Shown here one piece after another: positions 9,995 through 18,029 of a stretch of 64,000 nt of DNA. The number at the start of each line of letters is the position of its first letter. Within the stretch, counting starts at the first letter, position 1. The position numbers and the translations under genes are program-made. The notes beneath the pieces were generated by a model that had not been told where the DNA came from, searched no databases, and saw only the letters and a program-made list of their open reading frames with translations. The stretch is from Streptomyces sp. NRRL F-6131 (GTDB lineage Bacteria; Actinomycetota; Actinomycetes; Streptomycetales; Streptomycetaceae). The stretch lies in the NCBI GenBank assembly GCA_000719695.1, contig JOHN01000048.1, positions 17,355 to 81,354 of the forward strand, written 5' to 3'.

Positions 9995-9998
9995 CGGC

Positions 9999-10026
9999 GG
10001 CCACCCGGAACGGCCCCCGGGCGGCC
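9999..10026. terminator. Hairpin between convergent hrdA and XRE genes
   Basis: Arms 9999-10008 (GGCCACCCGG) and 10017-10026 (CCGGGCGGCC) pair over 10 bp with one mismatch. The hairpin fills the 42-bp gap between two convergent stop codons and probably serves both. Confidence 0.5.
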
Positions 10027-10036
10027 TGCCGGGGCG

Positions 10037-11215
10037 TCAGCTCGACGGGGTCGGCGACGGGGACGGGTCCGTGGTGATCGCGGGCGGGGAGGCCGGGCCG
10101 ACCGGGATCGGGGTGTTGGCGACGACCCGCGCCAGGTCGGTGATGCTGCTGGTGCAGGAGGCGCCCTCCGGCTGCGCCTGCTTGCCGCAGACCTGGAGGC
10201 TGACCGCCGGGTCGCCCGCGTTCACCATCGCCGAGTAGTTGTCGTACCCCCAGTGGATCAGCGCCGTCGCGGAGTCGCCGTCGCCGGTGGTGATGGTCGC
10301 CTGGTCGCCGGGCTGGCCCTCGGTGATCGCGGCCCAGGCGGCCTGGCACTTCTGGCTGTACCGGAGGTAGACGATGACCTTGCCGATGTTGGTGGTCAGC
10401 AGGGTCCGGGCGTCGCCGCCGCAGCCGGCCGCCTTGGGGTCCTTGTGCGCGCAGCCCAGGGCCTGGCACGCCGGGACCGGCGGGGCCGGGTTGGCGGGCA
10501 CCGCGGGCGCCGAACCGGCCGAGCCGCTCGGCGAGGGCGTGCCGCCGGTGGCCGGGGCGGAGGCCGGCACCGTGGCCGCGGTCGGTCCGACGGAGTCCTC
10601 GTCGGCGGGGGAGAAGTAGCGCACCCCGGCGAGGGCCAGCAGCAGCACCGCCACCACCGAGGCGGCGACCAGGGCCACGGAGCGGCCCACCACCGGGCGG
10701 CCGGGCTCGGCGGGAGCGGGCGCGTCCTCGGCCGGCAGGTCCGTTCCGGCTTCGGCGGCCGCGGCCGGGTCGAGCTCCCGCTCCGTCGCCGGGACGGCGT
10801 CCGGCTCCCCGGCGGTCCCGGCCGTCTCGAGGGCCTCGGAGCGCTCGACGGCCTCGGGGTGCTCGGCGGCCTCGGGGTGCTCGACGGTCTCGGCGCTCTC
10901 CGAGGCCCCCGGTGCCGCGTCCGCGTCCGGTGCCGTCGCGTCGAACGCCGCCGCCTCGGCCGCGGTCAGGTCCCAGAGCGTCCGCAGCCGGGGGCCGTCG
11001 CACTTGACGGCGCCGATCAGCGCGTCCAGGGCCTGCTCGGTGATGACCCGCTTGCCGTTCAGCCAGCGCTCCCACGAGGCCCGGCTGTAGTGGGTCCGGG
11101 CGGCCAGCTCGGAGAGCGAGAGCCCGGTCGTGTCCTTGACGGCGCGCAGCTCTTCCGTGAGGCGCCTGGCAGGGTCGGACAGGTCGTCGGGCAGCTGCTT
11201 CCAGGCGGAACCCAT
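10037..11215 (-). CDS. XRE-type HTH membrane protein with DUF2690 domain
   Basis: A 392-residue protein in three parts. Residues about 14-75 form a helix-turn-helix of the XRE type (LTEELRAVKDTTGLSLSELA, then ASWERWLNGKRVITEQAL). A long acidic Glu/Ala/Pro linker follows, containing the short repeat EHPEA twice. One transmembrane helix (SVALVAASVVAVLLLALAGV) lies near residue 205. The remainder is a Cys-containing DUF2690 domain (CQALGCAHKDPKAAGCGGDA, LRYSQKCQAAWA), which should be outside the cell. The layout suggests DNA binding tied to a membrane or envelope signal. Such proteins are common and mostly uncharacterised in Streptomyces. The start at 11215 gives an intact HTH. Confidence 0.82.
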   Translation of the reverse strand: MGSAWKQLPDDLSDPARRLTEELRAVKDTTGLSLSELAARTHYSRASWERWLNGKRVITEQALDALIGAVKCDGPRLRTLWDLTAAEAAAFDATAPDADAAPGASESAETVEHPEAAEHPEAVERSEALETAGTAGEPDAVPATERELDPAAAAEAGTDLPAEDAPAPAEPGRPVVGRSVALVAASVVAVLLLALAGVRYFSPADEDSVGPTAATVPASAPATGGTPSPSGSAGSAPAVPANPAPPVPACQALGCAHKDPKAAGCGGDARTLLTTNIGKVIVYLRYSQKCQAAWAAITEGQPGDQATITTGDGDSATALIHWGYDNYSAMVNAGDPAVSLQVCGKQAQPEGASCTSSITDLARVVANTPIPVGPASPPAITTDPSPSPTPSS

Positions 11216-11676
11216 GCGGTCTCTTCCAAACGTGCGAGGCGGGCGGGGCGGCGGTGCTGGAGCGCCGGTGCCCTGCGGGACACCGGTCCGGGCCCGGGTG
11301 GGCGTGTCCGCGTCTCAAACATCAACGGCCCGGCGTCCCAATACCCAGGTCCTGGCGCTGAGACGGACGGAAGTGTCTCACAACCCCGGGAAACGCTCGA
11401 ACATTCATGTGCCTGTCGGGCAGTGTTCTTTCCACCGGAGCGGTTCACCGTCCGGATCCTCGGCCGGGCACCGCAGTTGCGGGCCCCGCGCCCGCCGCTC
11501 CCTGACCCCCACCGTTCCGTGACAGCCTCGCGGGGGGAGGCTGCCCCGGAGCGCAGGGACGTGCGGCGGGGAGGGCGTCCCAAGCCGCCCTCCCCGCCGC
11601 GACCACCCTCTCGCCGGCGCCCGTTCGGGCCCGGTGCCGGTGCGTCAGGGGGACGGCGCGTCAGGGGGCGGGCGGC
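11216..11676 (-). other. Intergenic region between glutamate decarboxylase and XRE gene
   Basis: About 460 bp. At 11563-11600 there is a perfect 15-bp hairpin (arms 11563-11577 and 11586-11600, 8-nt loop) just past the decarboxylase stop, a likely terminator for that minus-strand gene. The stretch 11330-11450 is relatively AT-rich and should carry the promoter of the XRE gene. No gene is supported. Confidence 0.6.
11563..11600 (-). terminator. Terminator of the glutamate decarboxylase locus
   Basis: A perfect 15-bp stem (GCGGCGGGGAGGGCG and its complement) with an 8-nt loop lies 76 bp beyond the decarboxylase stop. Confidence 0.7.
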
Positions 11677-13083
11677 TCAGTGGTGGAAGGCCGTCCGGGC
11701 CGGCACTCCGAGGTCCTTGAGCGGGACGGGCTGGCGCCGCAGCTCCGGCAGCAGCCGTTCGAGGTCGCCGAGCAGCAGGTCGGCGAGGTCGCGGGAGAAC
11801 CCGTTGCGGCAGACCACCCGCAGCACCGCGAGGTCCTCCCGGTTCGCCGGGAAGGTGTACGCGGGCACCTGCCAGCCGCGCTCGCGCAGCCGGCGCGACA
11901 CGTCGAACACGTCGAACGGCACCTCGTCGGTGGTGGTGAACGCGAACACCGGAAGCTCGTCGCCCCGGGTCAGCAGCCGGAAGCCGTCGAGCTCGGCGAT
12001 CTCCCCCGACAGGTAGCCGGCCACCTCCCGGCAGGCGCCCTGGACCGCCCGGAAGCCGCCCCGGCCGAGCCGCAGGAAGGTGTAGTACTGCCCGATCACC
12101 TCGGCGCCGGGCCGGGAGAAGTTCAGCGCGAAGGTCGGCATCTCGCCGCCCAGGTAGTTGACCCTGAACACCAGCTCTTCGGGCAGCGCCTCGTGGTCGC
12201 GCCAGAGCGCCCAGCCGACGCCCGGGTAGACCAGCCCGTACTTGTGGCCGGAGGTGTTGATGGACGCGACCCGGGGCAGCCGGAAGTCCCAGGCCAGGTC
12301 CTCGTCCAGGAACGGCGCGACCATGCCGCCGGAGGCGCCGTCCACGTGCACGGGCACGTCCAGGCCGGTGCGGCGCTGGAGGTCGTCGAGCGCGGCGCAG
12401 ATCTCCGCCACCGGTTCGTAGGAGCCGTCGAAGGTCGAGCCGAGCACGCCGACCACGCCGATGGTGTTCTCGTCGCAGAGCTCCACCGCCTGCTCGGCGC
12501 CGAGGTGGAAGCGCTCGCCGGCCATCGGCGCGGTCCGGGGCTCGACCTCCCAGAAGGTGCAGAACTTGTCCCAGCAGACCTGCACGTTGATGCCCATCAC
12601 CAGGTTGGGCCGGGCACCGGCGGCGTAGCGGTGGGCGTTGCGGCGCATCCAGCGGCGCTTGAGCGCGAGGCCGGCCAGCATGCAGGCCTCGCTGGAGCCG
12701 GTGGTGGAACAGCCGACGGCCGCGTCCGGGTCGGGGGCGTGCCACAGGTGGGCGAGGATCGACACGCAGCGCCGCTCCAGCTCGGCGGTCTGCGGGTACT
12801 CGTCCTTGTCGATCATGTTCTAGTCGAGGCACTCGGTCATCAGCCGGGTGGCCTGCACCTCCATCGAGGTGGTGACGAAGGTCGCCAGGTTGAGCCGCGC
12901 GTTGCCGTCCAGCAGCAGTTCGTCGTGGATCAGCTGGTACGCCGTGTCCGCCGCGACCGGCCCGTCGGCGAGGCGGTGCAGCGGGGGTGACAGCTCCATC
13001 GTGCCGAGCGGGTCGGCGGCGGTGCCGAGGAACGGGCCGACGGTCAGCCGGCGGTCGTCGCCGGCGCCCTTGTGCAGTGCCAT
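11677..13083 (-). pseudogene. gad: Glutamate decarboxylase interrupted by an in-frame TAG
   Basis: The locus encodes a full-length PLP glutamate decarboxylase (glutamate to GABA plus CO2), 468 codons from ATG 13083 to the stop at 11677. Codon 88 (12820-12822) is TAG where family members, including E. coli GadB (INKNWIDKEEYPQ), have Lys before Asn. Upstream, residues 1-87 are intact (DELLLDGNARLNLATFVTT). Downstream, frame and sequence continue perfectly (IDKDEYPQTAELERRC), including the PLP lysine in TSGHKYG, about residue 281. AAG to TAG is one base change. An ATG lies two codons after the stop, but a restart would lack the N-terminal oligomerisation segment. It could be a recent nonsense mutation or a sequencing error. 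The gene follows an FGGY kinase and precedes a hairpin terminator. Confidence 0.88.
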
Positions 13084-13213
13084 GGGGTCTGCCGCCCTTC
13101 CGTCCGGTGGCCGCGTCGACTCCCACGCTGCCACCGGTCGCCGGGGGACGCATCCGCACCGGTGCCGGGCGCCGGTCGGCCCCGCGCGGGCCGGGAACGG
13201 CCCCCGGGGGCGC

Positions 13214-14647
13214 TCAGGCCGCCGTCTCCGGGTGGATCTGCTCGCGGGCGGCCCGGTACTGCTGACGGACCGCGGAGCCGACCGCCGGGTCGTGCTCGGA
13301 GTCCGGGGCCACGGTGACCGCCTCCGGCAGCTCCCAGCGCGGCGGCTCGGGGGTCCCGGCCAGCGCCCAGGCCGCCTGCCGGGCCGCGCCGCGCGCCGCG
13401 TGCGCACCGGGCGGCGGGACGACCACCGGGACGCCGAACAGCTGCGGCGCGACGTGCCGCACGGCTGCCAGCCGCCCCGCGGCGCCCAGCAGGAAGACCC
13501 GCTTCACCTCGACGCCGCGGGCCCGCAGCACGTCCAGGGCGTCCGCGCTGTTGCAGAGCATGCCCTCGACGGCGGCCCGGGCCAGGTGCTGCGGCGTCAT
13601 CGACTCGGCCCGCATCCCGGTCAGGGTGCCGGCGGCGTGCGGCAGCGCGGGCGTCCGCTCGCCGTCCAGGTAGGGGAGCAGCACCAGCCCGTACGCGCCG
13701 GGGGAGGACTGCATGGCGAGGTCGCTGAGGCCCTCCAGGTCGCGGCCGAGCAGGGCGGCGGTGGAGCGGAGCACCTGGGCGGCGTTCAGGGTGGCGACCA
13801 TCGGCAGGTGGCGGCCGGTGGCGTCGGCGAAGGAGGAGACCAGCCCGGTGGCGTCCACCACGGCCTGCTCGTGCACCGCGAAGATCGTTCCGGAGCTGCC
13901 GAGCGAGACCACCGCGTCACCGGGGCCGAGGCCGAGGCCGAGCGCGGCGGCCATGTTGTCGCCGGTTCCGGCCGAGATCAGCAGGCCCTCGGGGGTGTGG
14001 CCGGCGGGTTCGGCGGGGCCGAGGACGTCCGGCAGCTTCAGGGGGTGGCCCAGCGCCAGCTCGACCAGGTCCTGCCGGTACTCGCCGGTCATCGGGGACC
14101 AGTAGCCGGTGCCGGAGGCGTCGCCCCGGTCGGTGGTGCGGCGCCTGGGGTGGCCGAGCAGCTGCCAGACCAGCCAGTCGTGCGGCAGCAGCACCTCGGC
14201 GATCCGCCGGGCGTTGGCCGGTTCGAACTCGGCGAGCCAGCGGAGCTTGGCGACGGTGTACGTGGGGCCGGGGACGGCGCCGATCGCCGCGGTCCAGGCC
14301 GCGGGGCCGCCCAGCTCGTTCAGCAGGGCCGCGGCGGCGCCGCTGGCGCGCGGGTCGTTCCACAGGATCGCGGGCCGGACCAGCACGCCGCCGGCGTCCA
14401 GGCCGATCATGCCGTGCTGCTGCGCGCTGACGCCGATCGCCCGGACGCCCTCCAGCAGGCCGCCGGCCGCGGCGTCGCCGAGGGAGTGCAGCCAGATCTG
14501 CGGGTCGGCCTCGCCGGGACGGGCGTCCGGGTCCTCCGGTACGGGGTGCGGGGCCTTGCCGGAGCGCAGGACCGTGCCGGTGGCGGAGTCGCACGCGACG
14601 ATCCTGGTGCGACCGGTCGAGCTGTCTATCCCCGCGACGATGGCCAT
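13214..14647 (-). CDS. xylB: FGGY-family carbohydrate kinase, xylulokinase-like
   Basis: A 477-residue sugar kinase. The FGGY family phosphorylates sugars with ATP; the N-terminal MAIVAGIDSSTGRTRIVACD holds the phosphate-1 loop, GVSAQQHGMIGLDAGG the sugar-binding segment, and LLISAGTGDNMAAALGLGL with SLGSSGTIFAV the second ATPase half. The pattern is closest to xylulokinases (D-xylulose to xylulose 5-phosphate), but ribulokinase or another FGGY activity is possible. The ATG at 14647 is used rather than 14659 because the family starts two or three residues before the AIVAGID strand. No xylose isomerase or transporter is adjacent, so substrate is inferred only. Confidence 0.8.
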   Translation of the reverse strand: MAIVAGIDSSTGRTRIVACDSATGTVLRSGKAPHPVPEDPDARPGEADPQIWLHSLGDAAAGGLLEGVRAIGVSAQQHGMIGLDAGGVLVRPAILWNDPRASGAAAALLNELGGPAAWTAAIGAVPGPTYTVAKLRWLAEFEPANARRIAEVLLPHDWLVWQLLGHPRRRTTDRGDASGTGYWSPMTGEYRQDLVELALGHPLKLPDVLGPAEPAGHTPEGLLISAGTGDNMAAALGLGLGPGDAVVSLGSSGTIFAVHEQAVVDATGLVSSFADATGRHLPMVATLNAAQVLRSTAALLGRDLEGLSDLAMQSSPGAYGLVLLPYLDGERTPALPHAAGTLTGMRAESMTPQHLARAAVEGMLCNSADALDVLRARGVEVKRVFLLGAAGRLAAVRHVAPQLFGVPVVVPPPGAHAARGAARQAAWALAGTPEPPRWELPEAVTVAPDSEHDPAVGSAVRQQYRAAREQIHPETAA

Positions 14648-14850
14648 AGTCGAGATCATGCCTCAGCGGGCGTCCGGGCGCGGCCCGACCGGGCAAGTGT
14701 TGCCCGTTCGGTACCGCGTCCGGGAGCCCGCCGTCCGGCCGGGCCCGGAGCCGTGCCGGCGGCCCGTCGGGGCCGGGCGGCACGGGCCCCGCCCGGCCGG
14801 TCCGGGACGGCGGTCCGCGGCGTCGTCGGGGACGCCCGGCGGGGAGCCGG

Positions 14851-15147
14851 TCAGGGGCGGAAGGTGCCCCAGGCGTCGTCCTCCTCGGTCTTGGGTCGGT
14901 TGAAGTACGGCACCCGGTCGGTGACGGAGTTCGGCAGTCGGTCGCCGACCTTGTCGGCGACGACACCGGCGGCCTTCCCGGCGACCGCGCCGGCCTGCTG
15001 CCGGGCCTTGTCCGTCGCGCCCTGGACCTTGGGGTTCTGGGCGACCTGCCGGCTGATCCTGGCGATCTGCTCGTACCGCTGGCGCCCCGCCCGCGTGCCC
15101 AGGACGTAGCCCGCTGCGAGTCCGACGCCGAACGACAGCTTCCACAT
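14851..15147 (-). CDS. YtxH-like small membrane-associated protein
   Basis: About 98 residues. The N-terminus MWKLSFGVGLAAGYVLGTRA is a short hydrophobic Gly-rich segment followed by GRQRYEQI, a pattern typical of YtxH-domain proteins of Streptomyces. The rest is amphipathic and Ala/Lys-rich (ATDKARQQAGAVAGKAAGVV) and ends in an acidic DAWGTFRP tail. Function is unknown; such proteins are small stress-linked or envelope-associated products in Gram-positive bacteria. A start at 15177 would add ten residues (MAARRGWNPT); 15147 is favoured because the hydrophobic segment is then at the N-terminus. Confidence 0.7.
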   Translation of the reverse strand: MWKLSFGVGLAAGYVLGTRAGRQRYEQIARISRQVAQNPKVQGATDKARQQAGAVAGKAAGVVADKVGDRLPNSVTDRVPYFNRPKTEEDDAWGTFRP

Positions 15148-15393
15148 GGTCGGATTCCACCCTCTCCTGGCGGCCATTGCCGCATTGCCCTACCCGTCTG
15201 TCGGGACGGTGAACCTTCGGTGACCCCAGCATCCCCGGACGGTGCCCCGGGCGCGCGGGGAGCGCGCCCGGCGGGGCCGCCGGGACCGGCCGGGGAAAGC
15301 GATTGGCGGACCACCCCCCCGAGTGCGCTAATGTATGTCCCGCAGCGAGCGCCGAGGAGCCCGGGAGACCGGGGGCCGGAGCGGGAAGCTCGA

Positions 15394-15466
15394 TCCCCCA
15401 TAGCTCAATTGGCAGAGCAGCCGACTGTTAATCGGCAGGTTATTGGTTCGAGTCCAATTGGGGGAG
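15394..15466 (+). tRNA. tRNA-Asn (GTT)
   Basis: A 73-nt cloverleaf. Acceptor TCCCCCA pairs with TGGGGGA (15459-15465), discriminator G at 15466. The D-arm TAGCTCAATTGGCAGAGCA, anticodon stem CCGAC/ATCGG with loop reading GTT, and T-arm GGTTCGAGTCC are all present. The 3' CCA is not fully encoded. Confidence 0.95.
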
Positions 15467-15526
15467 CCGCGGTGGTGGCCCTCGAGGCCCATCACCCGTA
15501 CGTGGTACGGCTGTTGTGTACTGCGA

Positions 15527-15599
15527 TCCCGCATAGCTCAATTGGCAGAGCAGCCGGCTGTTAACCGGCAGGTTTTTGGTTCGAGTCCAAATGCGGGAG
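15527..15599 (+). tRNA. tRNA-Asn (GTT), second copy
   Basis: A 73-nt cloverleaf 60 bp after the first copy, with the same D-arm and anticodon GTT. Acceptor TCCCGCA pairs with TGCGGGA (15592-15598). Stem changes relative to copy 1 are compensated, so both should be functional. Confidence 0.95.
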
Positions 15600-15632
15600 C
15601 TGCACCGGGTCCGCCCGGTGACTGCTCAGAGC

Positions 15633-15662
15633 GAAGGCCCCTCGGTAGACCGGGGGGCCTTC
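15633..15662 (+). terminator. Terminator of the tRNA-Asn pair
   Basis: Arms 15633-15645 and 15650-15662 form a 13-bp stem with one G-T wobble and a 4-nt loop, 33 bp after the second tRNA. A short T-rich stretch (TCGTGTTG) follows. Confidence 0.8.
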
Positions 15663-15761
15663 GTGTTGCCCGGGGTCCGCGCCCCGGGGATCGGGGGCCG
15701 GGGATCGGGGCCGGGACGGCGGGGGCCGGGACGGCGGGGTGGTGGCGAGGGGTGGGCCGGC

Positions 15762-16508
15762 TCACCCGAGGGCCTGCTGGTACAGCTCGGCGACCCGCTC
15801 GTCGAAGGTGATGCTGTACGAGGTGTCCGGCGTCGCCCCGCCCTCCTGGTAGCCGCCGATCACCCCGATCACCCGGCCGTTGGTGGTGAGCCACGGGCTG
15901 CCGCTGGTGCCGTCGGTGTAGCCGCCGCAGTCGAACCGCTCCTGGGTCGGGCTCTGCGACGCGGTCAGCCCCGAGCAGGTGATCGGCTCGTCGCGCTCGT
16001 TGGGGTAGCCGGTGACCGAGACCGCCAGTCCGAAGCCCTGGTCGGTGCCGAGCGGGTTGCCGCCGACGGCGTCCTCGACCTGCCGGCCGTTCACCGGTCG
16101 CACGGTGACGAAGGCCACGTCGTAGTCGGGGTCGTCGTCGCTCTCCCAGCGCGGATCGACGGTGACCGACTCCACCGGCCAACTCCCGTACGGCGAGTAC
16201 CCGTTGCGGTAGCCGGGGGTGAACACCAGACCGTCCAGCAGCCCGATCCGGCGGCTCTGCACGCAGTGCGCGGCGGTCACCAGCAGATTGCGCCGGGGGC
16301 TGCGCACCACGCTGGCCGTGCACGCCCGGGGTCCCTGCGAGGTGTGCACGGAGAGGGTGCCGATCCGGTCCCAGGCCGGGTTCTGCGGGGCCACCGCGGC
16401 CGTCCGCCCGCCCTGGTCCCCGCCGCAGGCGATGGCGGCGGCCAGCAGCAGGGCCGCCACGGCGACCGTCCGGGCCGCGCGCGCGGGTCGAACCGGGCGG
16501 GAGGGCAT
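15762..16508 (-). CDS. Secreted trypsin-like serine protease, likely lipoprotein
   Basis: A 248-residue S1-fold protease. The ATG at 16508 begins a basic N-region and hydrophobic core (TVAVAALLLAAAIACGG) with a possible lipobox ending in Cys28. The catalytic triad is visible: His81 in LLVTAAHCVQ, Asp130 in DYDVAFVTV and Ser202 in DGTSGSPW. Cys pairs around the His and Ser loops fit trypsin disulfides. The protein resembles the V8/trypsin-like peptidases common in Streptomyces, which cleave extracellular proteins. The open frame extends to 16706, but that part is not signal-like. It converges on the tRNA-Asn pair across a G-rich spacer. Confidence 0.88.
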   Translation of the reverse strand: MPSRPVRPARAARTVAVAALLLAAAIACGGDQGGRTAAVAPQNPAWDRIGTLSVHTSQGPRACTASVVRSPRRNLLVTAAHCVQSRRIGLLDGLVFTPGYRNGYSPYGSWPVESVTVDPRWESDDDPDYDVAFVTVRPVNGRQVEDAVGGNPLGTDQGFGLAVSVTGYPNERDEPITCSGLTASQSPTQERFDCGGYTDGTSGSPWLTTNGRVIGVIGGYQEGGATPDTSYSITFDERVAELYQQALG

Positions 16509-16794
16509 CGGTGCTCCGTCTGGACCTCGGGGCGGTCGCGGCCGGTCACGCGTTCGCCGTTCGTGAGCAAGATCTACCAGGCCGGGCCCGGCCGCGCCAC
16601 TGTCGGCCGCCCGTCCCGCCGCCGTGCCCCACCGGGCCGCTGACCGGCCGTCCGACCGGCTCGGTCGCCCCCGTGCGCACCCGTGTGCGCCCCCGGCGCG
16701 CACCACGGGTGATCGACCGGCTATGCTGCCCGGGACGGCCTTTCGGGGCCGTCTGCTGCTGCCGCGACCAGCCTGCCGTCGCGAGCTGCGAACC

Positions 16795-16868
<74 letters not shown>

Positions 16869-17043
16869 CCTCTCACCACCCCGCGCGAGCGGCCCCCGGC
16901 TGGGAAAACCCTAGGGGATCAAGCCCGCCACCACGCCACGACGCGCCGGAATTCACCCGCTCGTGGGCATCGCCCGGCCACCCCCGCGCCCCGGCCGTCG
17001 CCGCCGGCTTCGACCCGGCCCGCTCACCCCCGCCGGTCGCCCG

Positions 17044-17056
17044 TAAGCTGGCCGGA
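17044..17056 (+). promoter_or_regulatory. Candidate leaderless promoter of the desulfhydrase-like gene
   Basis: TAAGCT at 17044-17049 fits TANNNT and ends six bases before the ATG at 17056, with no ribosome site between. This is the same geometry as seen before dnaG and the pirin gene. Confidence 0.5.
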
Positions 17057-17958
17057 TGCTCGGACCCGCGCTGCTGCCGACCCCGCTGGCGGACTGCACC
17101 GACGAGGTGCTCGCCCGGGCCGGGGTGGAGCTGCGGCTCAAGCGGGACGACCTGGCGCACCCGCTGGTGCCGGGGAACAAGTGGCGCAAGCTCGCGCCGA
17201 ACCTGGCCGCCGCCGTCGAGGGGGGCCACCGCCGGCTGGTGACCTTCGGCGGGGCGTACTCCACCCATCTGCGGGCGGTCGCGGTGGCGGCCGCGGCGAT
17301 TGGGCTGGAGAGCGTCGGGCTGGTCCGCGGCGAGGAACTGGCCGACCGGCCGCGCAACTGGTCGCTGCGGGCCGCGGAGGCGGCCGGGATGGAGCTGGTG
17401 TTCCTGACCCGGGGCGAGTACCGGGAGGCCGCCGGCCGGGCCGGGGAAGGGTCGGGGTGGCGCTGGGGCCCCGGCCTGGTGCTGCCGGAGGGCGGCTCCA
17501 ACGGCCTCGCGGTCACCGGCGCGGCGGAGATCGTCGCGGAGCTGGACGACCTGGGCGGGCGCGACGTGGTCTGCTGCCCGGTCGGCACCGGCGGCACGCT
17601 GGCCGGGATCGCGGCCGGGCTGCCGCCGGGGGCGCGGGCGCTGGGGGTGGCGGTGCTGCGCGGCGGCGAGGGGTACCTGGAGGCCGAGGTGACCCGGCTG
17701 CACCGGGAGGCGTACGGGCGGGAGTTCGACGGCTGGCGGATCGACCACGGGCACCACGGCGGCGGGTACGGCCGGGTGCCGGCCGCGCTGGAGGAGTTCG
17801 CGGCCGGCTTCGAGCGGCGGCACGGCATCGCCCTGGAGCGCCGCTACGTGGCCAAGCTGCTGGCCGCCGTGCACGACCTCGCCGGGGCGGGCGCCTTCCC
17901 GCCCGGCACCCGGCTGACCGCCGTGGTCACCGGCCTGCCCGACCCGGTCGCGTCGTAG
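17056..17958 (+). CDS. PLP enzyme, D-cysteine desulfhydrase / ACC deaminase family
   Basis: A 300-residue fold-type II PLP enzyme. These enzymes open ACC to 2-oxobutyrate and ammonia, or cleave D-cysteine to pyruvate, H2S and ammonia. The PLP lysine is expected at Lys42 in VPGNKWRKL, and the substrate-carboxylate loop is TFGGAYSTHLRAVA. The phosphate-binding loop VGTGGTLAGIAAGLP lies near residue 175. The usual SNQ/SNH triplet after the Gly loop is STH here, so true ACC deaminase activity is doubtful and a desulfhydrase-like or other beta-elimination activity is likelier. Length is a little short of 330. It converges on the LCP gene. Confidence 0.82.
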   Translation: MLGPALLPTPLADCTDEVLARAGVELRLKRDDLAHPLVPGNKWRKLAPNLAAAVEGGHRRLVTFGGAYSTHLRAVAVAAAAIGLESVGLVRGEELADRPRNWSLRAAEAAGMELVFLTRGEYREAAGRAGEGSGWRWGPGLVLPEGGSNGLAVTGAAEIVAELDDLGGRDVVCCPVGTGGTLAGIAAGLPPGARALGVAVLRGGEGYLEAEVTRLHREAYGREFDGWRIDHGHHGGGYGRVPAALEEFAAGFERRHGIALERRYVAKLLAAVHDLAGAGAFPPGTRLTAVVTGLPDPVAS

Positions 17959-17987
17959 GCCTGTCCTCGGGCCCGGGACGCCGTGGA

Positions 17988-18016
17988 TCCCGCCCGGTGT
18001 CGCGCGCCGGGCGGGA
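17988..18016. terminator. Hairpin between convergent genes
   Basis: Arms TCCCGCCCGG (17988-17997) and its exact complement (18007-18016) flank a 9-nt loop in the 71-bp gap between two converging stops. Confidence 0.55.
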
Positions 18017-18029
18017 CGCGGGGAGGGCC

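Noticed and set aside
12820..12822. TAG in gad decoded as pyrrolysine or selenocysteine
   Set aside because: Pyrrolysine use is not expected in this group, selenocysteine uses TGA, and the position is an ordinary Lys in homologues. Nonsense mutation or error is simpler.
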